A stretch of 64,000 bases of DNA from Shinella sp. CPCC 101442 (GCF_024704725.1 NZ_JALIQS010000001.1:310001-374000); one strand, 5' to 3'. Positions 16,796-25,911 are shown, counted from the first letter of the stretch. Notes: a model not told the origin generated them from the letters alone. Numbers and translations are program-made.

Positions 16796-17632
16796 ATGCA
16801 ACGCAGCTACTATTCCTCCCTCGGCGGTCATCCGCCGCAGAGCGACCTCCTGACAGGCCGAGCCGTCTTTACCGAGGCCTATGCGGTGATCCCCAAGGGC
16901 GTGATGCAGGACATCGTCACCAGCTTCCTGCCCTTCTGGGACGGCACGCGTTGCTGGGTAATCGCCCGCCCGCTCTCCGGCTTTGCCGAGACCTTCTCGC
17001 AATATGTCATGGAAGTGGCGCCGGGCGGCGGCAGCGACAACCCGGAGCAGGATCCGGAAGCCGAGGGCGTACTCTTCGTCGTCGATGGCGAAGTGGAGCT
17101 GTCGCTGCCATCGGGCAAGCACACGCTGGAACCTGGTGGCTACGCCTTTCTGCCGCCGGGGCTGAAATGGTCGCTGCGCAACCGTTCGGGCGCCCATGCG
17201 CGCTTCCACTGGGTCCGCAAGGCCTATGAAGCCGTTGATGGCCTGCCGCATCCCGAACCGCTGATCCTCAACGAGAAGGACATCAAGCCATCGGAAATGC
17301 CCGGCACGAACGGCGGCTGGGCGACCACACGCTTCGTCGATCCCAATGACCTGCGCCATGACATGCACGTCACCATCGTCACGCTGATGCCCGGCGCGGT
17401 CATTCCCTTCGCCGAAACTCACGTCATGGAGCACGGCCTCTATGTGCTACAGGGCAAGGCGGTCTATCGTCTCAACCAGGATTGGGTGGAAGTGGAAGCC
17501 GGCGACTTCATGTGGCTGCGCGCCTTCTGCCCGCAGGCCTGTTATGCCGGCGGTCCCGAGCCGTTCCGCTACCTGCTCTACAAGGACGTCAACCGTCACA
17601 TGGCGCTGAAACCCTTCGGGTCGCGCCGCTAG
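16796..17632 (+). CDS. allE: (S)-ureidoglycine aminohydrolase
   Basis: A 278-residue bicupin. The N-terminal cupin includes GVLFVVDGEVELSLPSGKHT, and the C-terminal cupin holds the metal site with Glu, two His and Gln in AETHVMEHGLYVLQGKAVY and FCPQACYAGG. This Mn-dependent enzyme converts (S)-ureidoglycine to (S)-ureidoglycolate and ammonia in allantoin breakdown. The fit over the full length is good. No allantoinase, allantoate amidohydrolase or ureidoglycolate gene is next to it, which is unusual. The stop codon TAG at 17630-17632 is the first part of a palindromic repeat element, and a strong terminator follows. Confidence 0.88.
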   Translation: MQRSYYSSLGGHPPQSDLLTGRAVFTEAYAVIPKGVMQDIVTSFLPFWDGTRCWVIARPLSGFAETFSQYVMEVAPGGGSDNPEQDPEAEGVLFVVDGEVELSLPSGKHTLEPGGYAFLPPGLKWSLRNRSGAHARFHWVRKAYEAVDGLPHPEPLILNEKDIKPSEMPGTNGGWATTRFVDPNDLRHDMHVTIVTLMPGAVIPFAETHVMEHGLYVLQGKAVYRLNQDWVEVEAGDFMWLRAFCPQACYAGGPEPFRYLLYKDVNRHMALKPFGSRR

Positions 17633-17665
17633 AGCATTTCCAGCCGACGCGAGTTCGCATCGGCT
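17629..17665. repeat. Palindromic intergenic element beginning with CTAGAGCATTTCC
   Basis: The element starts at CTAG (17629-17632), which supplies the stop of the ureidoglycine aminohydrolase gene. It contains an imperfect palindrome, AGCCGACGCGA facing TCGCATCGGCT (17642-17665, one mismatch). Short palindromic intergenic repeats of this style are common in rhizobial genomes. Copy number cannot be judged from one window. Confidence 0.55.
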
Positions 17666-17676
17666 TCCCTTCTTTG

Positions 17677-17708
17677 AAAACCCGCGCCCTTACGAAGCGC
17701 GGGTTTTT
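17677..17708. terminator. Strong rho-independent terminator between convergent genes
   Basis: AAAACCCGCGC (17677-17687) pairs perfectly with GCGCGGGTTTT (17697-17707) around a 9-base loop, with a T-run on the plus strand and the matching A-run on the other side. It ends the ureidoglycine aminohydrolase transcript and, being symmetrical, also the MFS transporter transcript from the other strand. Confidence 0.92.
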
Positions 17709-17711
17709 CGT

Positions 17712-18899
17712 TCAACGCACAAGGGACATGGCGACATTGTAGCGGCGCGGATCGAAGCGCAGGTAGAGCAGCGCCGTCACCAGCACGCAACCGAGATGCA
17801 GCATCCAGCCGGCGGCAAAGCCGCCCGTCCAGTCGTGCAGCAACGCCACGGCGTAGGGGCCGAGCGCCGCGATGAGGAAGCCGCCACCCTGCATGAGCGC
17901 GGCCAGCGCGCCGGCCTGCTCCGGTCGCGGCAGATGGTCGAGTGCGGTCACGAGGGCAAGCGCGAAGCTGCCGCCAAGGCCCGCGCCGCAAAGCCCCGCC
18001 CAGACCATGGGGGCGGCTTCCGGCAGATTGGCGAGCCCGAAGAAGCCGATGGCCTGGAAGGCGATGGTCAGCCACAACCAGCGGCGGCGGTCGACATTGC
18101 CGCGCGCCAGCGTCGGCAGGCCAAGCGCCGCGGCCGCCTGGCAGATGGCCATGACCGCGACGAGGCCGCTGCTGTCGGCACTGGTCCAGCCCTGCGCCTG
18201 GTAGTAGGGCGCAAGCCAGGCGATCATCGAGGAATACCCGGCATTGATGAGGCCGAAAGCGGCCATCAGCACCCAGGTGCGCGGCCGCGCCAGCAGCCGG
18301 CGCGTCAATGTGCCGTCAGGACGGTTCGCCTGCACGTCCGAGAGGATGCGCCAGGCGGCGGCGAGCGCGATGGCGACCGGCACCGCCAGCCAGGCAAGCG
18401 CTGCCCGCCAGGAATAGCCGGCATGGATAAAGGCGGGCATCAGCCGCGCGCCAAAGGCGCCGCCCGCCATGATCATCGCGGAGTAGAGCCCGGTGACGAC
18501 GGGTACGCTCGTCGGAAAGCGCGCCTTGATGATGCCGGGAAAGGCCGCCTGGATGAAGGCGACGCCGATGCCGCAGAGGGCTGCCGTCGCAATCAGCGCG
18601 ACACCGTTCTGCGCATAGAGCCGCAATGCCGAACCCGCCAGGAGGATGGCAAGAGCGATCAGCAGGCCGCGCCGCGTGCCGATGCGCACCTGCAGCCCCG
18701 GCGCCACGAAGGCGCCGACCCCCATCAGGAACATCGGTAGCAGCGTCAGAAGCGCCACGCCGCCAAGCCCGAGGCCCGTATCCGCCACGATCTCGTTGAG
18801 AATGGGCGCGGGGGCGGCGAGGAAGGGCCGCAGGTTCAGTCCGACAAGGACGACCAGCCCGAGCATTGCCCAATCACGGGCGGCGCGCGTATCTGCCAT
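17712..18899 (-). CDS. MFS transporter, CynX/NimT-like
   Basis: A 395-residue major facilitator protein with about twelve hydrophobic segments. The start (WAMLGLVVLVGLNLRPFLAA) and the N-R-P motif within it match the CynX/NimT (cyanate and 2-nitroimidazole) subfamily. The conserved cytoplasmic loop reads GLQVRIGTRRGLLIA. Substrates of this subfamily are small anions or drugs, and the true substrate here is unknown. It is divergent from the LysR gene at 19047 with 147 bases between them, which suggests control by that regulator. Confidence 0.85.
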   Translation of the reverse strand: MADTRAARDWAMLGLVVLVGLNLRPFLAAPAPILNEIVADTGLGLGGVALLTLLPMFLMGVGAFVAPGLQVRIGTRRGLLIALAILLAGSALRLYAQNGVALIATAALCGIGVAFIQAAFPGIIKARFPTSVPVVTGLYSAMIMAGGAFGARLMPAFIHAGYSWRAALAWLAVPVAIALAAAWRILSDVQANRPDGTLTRRLLARPRTWVLMAAFGLINAGYSSMIAWLAPYYQAQGWTSADSSGLVAVMAICQAAAALGLPTLARGNVDRRRWLWLTIAFQAIGFFGLANLPEAAPMVWAGLCGAGLGGSFALALVTALDHLPRPEQAGALAALMQGGGFLIAALGPYAVALLHDWTGGFAAGWMLHLGCVLVTALLYLRFDPRRYNVAMSLVR

Positions 18900-19046
18900 G
18901 GTTCGACTTCCTGCTGACGCTTGACTTCTGTCATCTGGCGGCTCGCGGGATCGCGCCGTCTTGCTACTCCATCGCTACCATTCGCTTGAATCATGCGCAA
19001 ATTACATGTTTAGATACCCACCATTCCGGTTTTCAATGGAGATATC

Positions 19047-19904
19047 GTGCTCGACCCGCGCCTGCTCCGGGCTTTCGTAGCGATCGCCGATGCCGGCAGC
19101 TTCACCGCTGCCGCCGACCGGCTGCACATGACCCAGTCGACGATGAGCCAGCAGATCGCCCGCCTGGAGGAGATGATCGGCCGCGACCTCATCGACCGCG
19201 CCGCCCGCCCGGTGCGCCTGACGGTGACCGGCGAGCGCCTGCTCGGCCATGCCCGCCGCATTCTCGCCTTGCAGAGCGAGGCGCTGGCGCTGGTGGCCGA
19301 GACCTCCGGCACCACCTCTGTGCGCATCGGCATGCCCGACGATATCGCCACGCCCGAAATGGCCCGCGTCTTCGCCACCTTCACCAAGCGCCACAAGGAA
19401 GCCCGGCTGGACGTCACGACCGGCCTGCGCTCGGACCTGACACGGCGTTACCGCGCCGGAGAACTCGACATCGTGGTCTTGAAGGAGGACACGCCGAACG
19501 CCGACGCCTGGGCGAGTTTCGAAGAGCCCATCGCCTGGTTCACCGCCATGGACGCGGCCGCCGATCTTCCCGATCCCGTGCCGCTCGTCACCTTCCCGAC
19601 CGGCGGGCTCTATCGCGACGCGATGTTCGAGCGGCTGGAACGGGAGCGGCGGCGCTGGTACGTCGCCTTCACCTCCGCCAGCCTGCGCAACGTGCTGATG
19701 GCCATCGAGGCCGGGCTCGGCCTCTCCATGCTGCCGATCGACGCCGCCAGGGGCTGGCGGATCAAGCCGCTCGCCGAATTCGCGCCGGAGCCACCCGTCG
19801 TCGCCTCGCTCTATTCCTGGGAACGGGGCGGCATTGTCGGCGAGCTCGCAACCGAGGTTCTCGACATTCTTCGAAAGCACTTTGCCTACGATCAGGCCTT
19901 GTAG
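19047..19904 (+). CDS. LysR-type transcriptional regulator
   Basis: A 285-residue LysR regulator with helix-turn-helix DPRLLRAFVAIADAGSFTAA and MTQSTMSQQIARLEEMIGRD. It starts at GTG 19047 with GGAGA at 19038-19042. The classic divergent arrangement with the MFS gene suggests it controls that transporter. Its 3' end overlaps the 3' end of the malonyl-CoA synthetase gene by 13 bases. Confidence 0.88.
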   Translation: MLDPRLLRAFVAIADAGSFTAAADRLHMTQSTMSQQIARLEEMIGRDLIDRAARPVRLTVTGERLLGHARRILALQSEALALVAETSGTTSVRIGMPDDIATPEMARVFATFTKRHKEARLDVTTGLRSDLTRRYRAGELDIVVLKEDTPNADAWASFEEPIAWFTAMDAAADLPDPVPLVTFPTGGLYRDAMFERLERERRRWYVAFTSASLRNVLMAIEAGLGLSMLPIDAARGWRIKPLAEFAPEPPVVASLYSWERGGIVGELATEVLDILRKHFAYDQAL

Positions 19905-21403
19905 AGATCCTCATAGGTCTGGCGCAGCACGTTCTTCTGCACCTTGCCCATCGTGTTGCGCGGCAGGTCTTCGACGAAGAGGACACGTTTGGGCTGCTTG
20001 TAGCGCGCCAGCCGGTCCTTGAGACCATCCAGCACGGCCTTCTCGTCGAGTGTCGCGCCCTTCGCACGCACCACCACCGCCGTCACGCCCTCGCCGAAAT
20101 CGGGATGCGGCAGACCGATGACCGCGCTTTCGACGACACCAGGCATGGCGTCGATCTCGGTCTCGACTTCCTTCGGATAGATATTGTAGCCCCCGGAGAT
20201 CACGAGGTCCTTGCCGCGGCCGACGATATGGACATAGCCGCGCTCATCGATCTTCCCGAGATCACCGGTGATGAAAAAGCCATCGGCGCGAAACTCCGCC
20301 GCCGTCTTTTCCGGCATGCGCCAGTAGCCCCTGAAGACGTTCGGCCCCTTCACCTCGATCATGCCCGTCTCGCCATCCGGCACCGGCCTGCCGCCTTCCG
20401 GCTCGCTGACGCGCAGCAAAACCCCCGGCAGCGGGAAACCGACCGTTCCGGCGATCCGGTCGCCTTCATAGGGATTGGACGTGTTCATGTTGGTCTCGGT
20501 CATGCCGTAGCGTTCGAGAAGGGCATGCCCGGTTTTTTCCGAAAACGCCCTGTGAGTTTCCGCCAGAAGCGGCGCGGAACCGGAGACGAACAGCCGCATT
20601 TTCGCGGTCGCCTCGCCGGTAAGGCCGGGATGCTGCACCAGCCGGACGTAGAAGGTCGGCACCCCCATCATGACGGTCGCGGTTTCCATCAGCGTCAAAA
20701 CCTCGTCCGCATCGAATTTCGGCAGCAGATACATCGAGGCGCCGGAAAGCAGCGTCACGTTCGAGGCGACGAAGAGACCGTGCGTGTGGAAGATCGGCAG
20801 CGCGTGGATCAGCCGGTCGGCGCTCGTGAAACGCCAGTGGTCGCGCAGCGTCAGGGCGTTCGAGAGCAGATTGTCATGCGTCAGCATGGCGCCCTTGGAG
20901 CGGCCGGTCGTACCAGACGTGTACAGGATCGCCGCCAGATCGTCCGGGCCGCGCTCGACATCGGTGAAATCCACGGGTTCGTCTGCCGCCCGCTCGATGA
21001 GGCTGCCGCTGCCGGACGCATCGAGGGTCTCGACACGGCCGCCATGGTTTCCGGCAATCGCCGCGACGCCCTCGCGCGATTTCGGCCCGACGACGACAAG
21101 CGCCGGCTCGGCATCGCCGATGAAATAATCAAGCTCGGCCAGCGTATAGGCCGTGTTGAGCGGCAGGTAGACTGCCCCCGCCCGAAGGCACGCCAGATAG
21201 AGCATCAGCGCCTCGGGGCTCTTTTCCACCTGCACCGCGACCCGATCGCCCGCACGCACGCCGAGTGCCTGAAGTGCTCCCGCCAGCCGGCCAGAGAGGG
21301 CGATCATGTCGCCATAGGTCCATCGCCTGCCATCGGCCGTTTCGATGAAGACCGCGTCCGGCGTTGCAACAGCCCGGATCGCGTCGAAAAGATGATTGCC
21401 CAT
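19892..21403 (-). CDS. matB: Malonyl-CoA synthetase
   Basis: A 503-residue acyl-adenylate-forming enzyme. Core motifs are LYTSGTTGRSKGAML (phosphate loop), RYGMTETNMN, FFITGDLGKIDERGYV, GRGKDLVISGGYNIYP and the C-terminal catalytic Lys in RNTMGKVQKN. The N-terminus MGNHLFDAIRA and the RYGMTETNMNTSNPYEGDR segment are characteristic of malonyl-CoA synthetase (MatB), which activates malonate or methylmalonate. The ATG at 21403 has AGGAGAGGA upstream. No malonyl-CoA decarboxylase (MatA) or malonate carrier (MatC) gene is adjacent. It is divergent from the trehalose synthase gene. Confidence 0.87.
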   Translation of the reverse strand: MGNHLFDAIRAVATPDAVFIETADGRRWTYGDMIALSGRLAGALQALGVRAGDRVAVQVEKSPEALMLYLACLRAGAVYLPLNTAYTLAELDYFIGDAEPALVVVGPKSREGVAAIAGNHGGRVETLDASGSGSLIERAADEPVDFTDVERGPDDLAAILYTSGTTGRSKGAMLTHDNLLSNALTLRDHWRFTSADRLIHALPIFHTHGLFVASNVTLLSGASMYLLPKFDADEVLTLMETATVMMGVPTFYVRLVQHPGLTGEATAKMRLFVSGSAPLLAETHRAFSEKTGHALLERYGMTETNMNTSNPYEGDRIAGTVGFPLPGVLLRVSEPEGGRPVPDGETGMIEVKGPNVFRGYWRMPEKTAAEFRADGFFITGDLGKIDERGYVHIVGRGKDLVISGGYNIYPKEVETEIDAMPGVVESAVIGLPHPDFGEGVTAVVVRAKGATLDEKAVLDGLKDRLARYKQPKRVLFVEDLPRNTMGKVQKNVLRQTYEDLYKA

Positions 21404-21569
21404 GGATGAATTCCTCTCCTGCTGCGCGTACCTTGTCACATCGTCTGCGGGGAAGGCCAGCGGGAACCGTGATGGCAAAAGGGCCATCCCCAAAGTCCGA
21501 AGAACCATTTGGAACAAAACGGGAGGATCTGCGTTTAGGGCCGGGCTTTACTCGCATCTTCTGGGCTTT

Positions 21570-24170
21570 ATGACATCTCCCCACTCGACCTACCGCCTGC
21601 AGTTTCGCAACGGCATGGACTTCGCGCGAGCGCGCCGATTGGTTCCCTACCTTAAACGGTTGGGGATCAGCCACCTCTACGCCTCGCCCCTCATGACCGC
21701 CGTCAGCGGCTCGACGCATGGCTACGATGCCACTCGTGCCGACGAGATCGATCCCGCGCTCGGCGGCCTCGACGGACTGCGCCTGCTGGCGGAGGATCTG
21801 CATGAAAATGGCATGGGCCTCCTCCTCGACATCGTGCCCAACCACATGGCCGCAAGCCTTGAAAATCCATGGTGGCGCAGTGTCGTTGCCTGGGGCGCCG
21901 AGAGCGTCTTTGCCCGCCATTTCGACATCGACTGGTCACAGAAGCTGACCCTGCCTTTCCTTGGCGAGGATTTTGCGAAAGAACTGGCCGATGGTACGAT
22001 CCGGCTCGCCATCGACGCGCGGCACGATGCCCCTGCCCTCGCCTACCACGACAGTTTCTATCCGCTGCATCCGCAGACCTGCCGGGCATTGCTGGTGGAA
22101 GCGGGCCTGTCCGCCGCCGTACCCGATCCAGAGGCGGATCCGCAGGGCCGCGCGGTTCTCTCCGCCGCGCTCTCCGCGTCGGGTTCCCGCCACGCGCTGC
22201 TAAAGCACCTCAATACCCTCTCGGCGAATCCCGAACGGATCGCCGCCATCCATGCGGCGCAGCCCTGGATGCTCACGGACTGGAAGACGGCGAGCCGGCA
22301 TCTCAGCTACCGCCGTTTTTTCGAGATCGCCGGTCTTGCCGGCCTGCGTGTCGAGGATTCCGCCGTCTTTAACGACAGCCACCGGCTGATCCTCGACCTC
22401 GTGCGCAACGGCACCGTCGATGGCCTGCGCATCGACCATATCGACGGACTTGCCGACCCGGCGGGCTATCTGGAGCGCCTGCGCGCCGCCGTCGGTCCCG
22501 ACGTCTACATCGTCGTGGAAAAGATTCTTGAGAAGCACGAGCCGTTTGCCCCGGAATGGCCGGTGGCGGGAACGACAGGCTACGAATTCATCGCCTCGCT
22601 CGCCGATGCATTCGCCGACGAGCAGGAGAGCGGGCGGCTTGCGAGGGCTTTTCGTCTCCTGAAGAACGAGGACTATCGGGGCACCTATGCCGAAGAGGCG
22701 AAAGCCGGCAAACGGCAGATGCTGACCGAAAATTTCGAAGGTGAGGTCCATCGTCTCGCGACGCTCGCGAAAGGCATCGCGGACCTCGCCCAGGCCGACC
22801 TTTCGCGCAGCTTCCTGACCGAGGCGGTGCGGGCGATCATCATCGCCCTCCCCGTCTACCGAACCTACATGACCTCGGCCGGCGTCATGGAACGCGACCG
22901 CCAACGTCTTGCGACCGCGCGGCAGGCCGCACAGGAGAGCGCCCTGCCGGAGGTGCGCGAGGCGATCGATTTCGTCTGGGAGCTGCTTGTCGACGACCGT
23001 GTCGCCGGCACCTTCAAGGATTGCGCCGAATTCCGCAGCCGCTTCCAGCAGGTAAGCGGCCCGATCATGGCCAAGGCGCTGGAGGACATGCTTTTCTATC
23101 GCGAAAACGCCTTCCTCGCGCTCAACGAAGTCGGCGGCAATCCGGGCGAGGCCACCGAAGGTCCCGCCGCCTTCCATGCCGCCATGCAGGCACGGTTTCA
23201 GACCATGCCGCACAGCCTGTCGACAACATCGACCCACGACACCAAACGTGGCGAGGATGCGCGGGCGCGGCTCTACACGCTCAGCGAAGCGCCGGAACAC
23301 TGGATCGACGCCACGCAGCGCTGGGCCAGCCTCAACTTCCGCTTCCGTCGCTCGCACGGGGGACGCACGGTGCCGGAGCCCGATGTCGAATGGCTGATCT
23401 ATCAGGCGCTGGCCGGCATATGGCCAATACACGGCCGCGCGGACCTCGGAAAACGCATGGTGCCCTATGTGGTGAAGGCGCTGCGCGAGGCCAAGATCGG
23501 CTCGAACTGGAACCGGCCCGACATCGACTACGAGCAAAACGTCACTGGCTTCGTAGAGGATGTTCTCGGCCATGAGGTTTTTCTGGGCGATTTCGCGGAG
23601 ACGCTTGCGCCCTTCATCGATGCCGGCCTGATGAACGCTCTCGCGCAGACCCTGGTCAAGCTGACGGCACCGGGCATTCCCGACATTTATCAGGGCAGCG
23701 AGCGCGGCGATTTTTCGCTGGTCGATCCGGATAACCGCCCCCTGCTGGACGTGGTGTCCCTGACCGTGCCTGAACGCCCGCGTCCCACGCGTGAGAACTT
23801 CGCCGACTATAAACAATGGCTCATCGCGACCGTGCTTGCCGCACGCAACGAACAGCCCCGACCGTTCAGCGGACCGTATCGCCCGCTTGATCTTTCCGAC
23901 GGTTCCCGACAGGCCCTCGCTTTTCTGCGCGGCACGCCGGAGGCGTTTGCGATCACGGCCGCTCCGCGCCTCGTCTTCGGCAAGACCCGGCCGGATGCGC
24001 TGTATCTGACCGAAGCGGTATCACGGAATGTGTCGCTGACCCTTCCCGCCGGTTTCGAAGGCCACACGATGCGATCCGTGCTCGACAACCGGGAGGTCAG
24101 GCTCGGCGGCACAATCCCGCTTTCGGAACTGCTCTCCACCGACCCTGTCGCGCTGCTGCTCAGCCGCTAG
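21570..24170 (+). CDS. treY: Maltooligosyltrehalose synthase
   Basis: An 866-residue GH13 enzyme. It begins TSPHSTYRLQFRNGMDFARA, as TreY proteins do. Catalytic regions are GLLLDIVPNHMA, the nucleophile Asp in VDGLRIDHIDGLADP, the acid/base Glu in VVEKILEKHEP, and the third carboxylate in TSTHDTKRGED. TreY converts the reducing end of a glucan chain to a trehalosyl unit; TreZ then releases trehalose. Neither treZ nor glycogen genes are nearby, so TreZ must be encoded elsewhere. The ATG at 21570 begins at the conserved start although its ribosome site is weak. The stop TAG at 24168-24170 lies in a palindromic element. Confidence 0.92.
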   Translation: MTSPHSTYRLQFRNGMDFARARRLVPYLKRLGISHLYASPLMTAVSGSTHGYDATRADEIDPALGGLDGLRLLAEDLHENGMGLLLDIVPNHMAASLENPWWRSVVAWGAESVFARHFDIDWSQKLTLPFLGEDFAKELADGTIRLAIDARHDAPALAYHDSFYPLHPQTCRALLVEAGLSAAVPDPEADPQGRAVLSAALSASGSRHALLKHLNTLSANPERIAAIHAAQPWMLTDWKTASRHLSYRRFFEIAGLAGLRVEDSAVFNDSHRLILDLVRNGTVDGLRIDHIDGLADPAGYLERLRAAVGPDVYIVVEKILEKHEPFAPEWPVAGTTGYEFIASLADAFADEQESGRLARAFRLLKNEDYRGTYAEEAKAGKRQMLTENFEGEVHRLATLAKGIADLAQADLSRSFLTEAVRAIIIALPVYRTYMTSAGVMERDRQRLATARQAAQESALPEVREAIDFVWELLVDDRVAGTFKDCAEFRSRFQQVSGPIMAKALEDMLFYRENAFLALNEVGGNPGEATEGPAAFHAAMQARFQTMPHSLSTTSTHDTKRGEDARARLYTLSEAPEHWIDATQRWASLNFRFRRSHGGRTVPEPDVEWLIYQALAGIWPIHGRADLGKRMVPYVVKALREAKIGSNWNRPDIDYEQNVTGFVEDVLGHEVFLGDFAETLAPFIDAGLMNALAQTLVKLTAPGIPDIYQGSERGDFSLVDPDNRPLLDVVSLTVPERPRPTRENFADYKQWLIATVLAARNEQPRPFSGPYRPLDLSDGSRQALAFLRGTPEAFAITAAPRLVFGKTRPDALYLTEAVSRNVSLTLPAGFEGHTMRSVLDNREVRLGGTIPLSELLSTDPVALLLSR

Positions 24171-24221
24171 AGTCTGTCTTTTCGGGAAAACCGGCCCCCA
24201 CTTTTCCCTGACAAACTCTAG
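24167..24221. repeat. RIME-like palindromic element supplying both flanking stop codons
   Basis: CTAGAGTCTGTC at 24167-24178 faces GACAAACTCTAG at 24210-24221 with one mismatch in twelve. Inside, GGGAAAA (24184-24190) faces TTTTCCC (24202-24208). The left CTAG holds the stop of the trehalose synthase gene, and the right CTAG holds the stop of the convergent ribulokinase gene. The composition resembles the short palindromic repeats dispersed in rhizobial genomes. It may also act as a bidirectional terminator. Confidence 0.72.
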
Positions 24222-25849
24222 CGAATGTCGCGTGCCAAGTTCTGCAGCTGCCGGAAGGCATCGTAACGCCTGGCATGCAGGGCGATGATCTCGCCGTCGG
24301 CGGGCTCGTAGGTGCGATCCGTTGCCGAAAGTGCCGCCATGGCGGCGCGCACGTCCGGGAACGCCCCGGCGGCGACGCTGCCGAGAATGGCCGCACCAAG
24401 CAGGACGGGTTCGTCCGCGCGCGTCGCGAGCAAAGGTTTACCCGTGGCGTCGGCGAGAAGCTGGCGCACGAGATCGAGCTGGCCCGCGCCACCGCTGATG
24501 ACGATCTTGTCGATCGGAGCGCCGGCCGCCGCCTGCGCGTCTATGATCTGGCGCAGGCCATAACCGATCCCGCAGAGCCCGGCGATATAGAGCGCAACGA
24601 GATTGTCGAGATCGCGCTCCATGCCGAGGCCGACAATGGCCGCGCGGGCATGGGGATCGGCGAAGGGGGCGCGGTTGCCGAGGAATTCCGGCACGACATG
24701 CAGGCCATCCGCGAGCCTTGCCACGTCCGACAGAGACCCTGTCTTTTCAGACGCCAGTTGCGCCAGCAGCACCGGCAGGGAAAGGCCGCGCGCCTTCGCC
24801 AGCGCCGTGGCGTCGCCGGCCGCCGGGTGGAAGGAGAGAAGCTGCTCGATAGCCGCCCCCGCTGCTGACTGGCCGCCCTCGTTGAGCCACATGCCCGGCA
24901 CCATGGCGGAAAAATACGGACCCCAGACACCCGGCACGAAAACCGGCTCATGGGTCGAGGTCATCGTGCAGGAGGATGTGCCGAAGACGTAACCGAGATT
25001 GTTCTCCGGCGGGCCATCGACGCCCACCGTGCCGATGCCGCCGGCATGCGCATCGATCATGCCGGCGGCGACCGGCGTGCCCGCGACAAGGCCGAGTTCG
25101 TTAGCCGCGCGTTCCGTCAGGCCCTTGCCGAGCGGCGTGCCGGGCTCGACGACATGCTGGCCGATGCGGGCAAAATCCTCGTCGGCGAGAACACCGAGGC
25201 CGATTCCGTGGAAATAGCTCGAATCCCAGCGTTTCTCATGCGCGAGATAGGTCCATTTGCAGGTGACGGTGCAGGTGGAACGGGCAAGATCGCCCGTCGA
25301 GCGCCAGGTCAGGAAATCAGCGAGATCGAAGAACTGCCAGGCTGCGTCGAAGACCTGCGGGCGGTTCTCCCTAAGCCACAGGAGCTTCGGCGTTTCCATC
25401 TCCGGCGAAATGATGCCGCCGACATAGCGCAGAACACCATGGCCTTTCGCATTGATGCGCTCGACCTGATCCACCGCGCGATGGTCCATCCAGACGATGA
25501 TGTCACGATCCGGATCCTCCGAAGGGCCGACAGGCAGCGGCTTGCCACCCTCCCCCAGCACCACCAGCGAGCAGGTCGCATCGAAACCGATACCCGCGAC
25601 CGTCTCCGGTGCGACCCCCGCCTTCTCGACGGCCTCGCGCACCGAGGCGCAGACGGCGGCCCAGATTTCCGTGCTCGACTGCTCGACCATGGCGCCCGGC
25701 TCGCGAAACAGCGAAATGTCGCGTTTGCCCGACGCGAGCATCCGGCCCGAGAGGTCGAAAATGCCGGCTCTGGCGCTGCCCGTGCCGACATCGACGCCGA
25801 CAAGATAGCGTTCGCCGCCCGCCGAGCGTGCGGAGGAAGGAGTGTTCAT
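24218..25849 (-). CDS. rbtK: D-ribulokinase (FGGY family)
   Basis: A 543-residue FGGY carbohydrate kinase of the ribulokinase branch. The N-terminal phosphate motif is YLVGVDVGTGSARAGIFDLS, the sugar site includes DIIVWMDHRAVDQVERIN, and the C-terminal ATPase motif is KIVISGGAGQLDLVRQLLAD. The ATG at 25849 starts shortly before the conserved motif; a TTG further upstream is less likely. It is the last gene of the ribitol operon, after ribitol 2-dehydrogenase (62-base gap). That dehydrogenase makes D-ribulose, so the expected reaction is D-ribulose plus ATP to D-ribulose 5-phosphate, which enters the pentose phosphate pathway. Confidence 0.87.
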   Translation of the reverse strand: MNTPSSARSAGGERYLVGVDVGTGSARAGIFDLSGRMLASGKRDISLFREPGAMVEQSSTEIWAAVCASVREAVEKAGVAPETVAGIGFDATCSLVVLGEGGKPLPVGPSEDPDRDIIVWMDHRAVDQVERINAKGHGVLRYVGGIISPEMETPKLLWLRENRPQVFDAAWQFFDLADFLTWRSTGDLARSTCTVTCKWTYLAHEKRWDSSYFHGIGLGVLADEDFARIGQHVVEPGTPLGKGLTERAANELGLVAGTPVAAGMIDAHAGGIGTVGVDGPPENNLGYVFGTSSCTMTSTHEPVFVPGVWGPYFSAMVPGMWLNEGGQSAAGAAIEQLLSFHPAAGDATALAKARGLSLPVLLAQLASEKTGSLSDVARLADGLHVVPEFLGNRAPFADPHARAAIVGLGMERDLDNLVALYIAGLCGIGYGLRQIIDAQAAAGAPIDKIVISGGAGQLDLVRQLLADATGKPLLATRADEPVLLGAAILGSVAAGAFPDVRAAMAALSATDRTYEPADGEIIALHARRYDAFRQLQNLARDIR

Positions 25850-25911
25850 GGATCTACCGCCTGCAATCAGGATTTTCTTGGGCAAGCGGCATCATGCCGC
25901 TTGCCGCTCGC

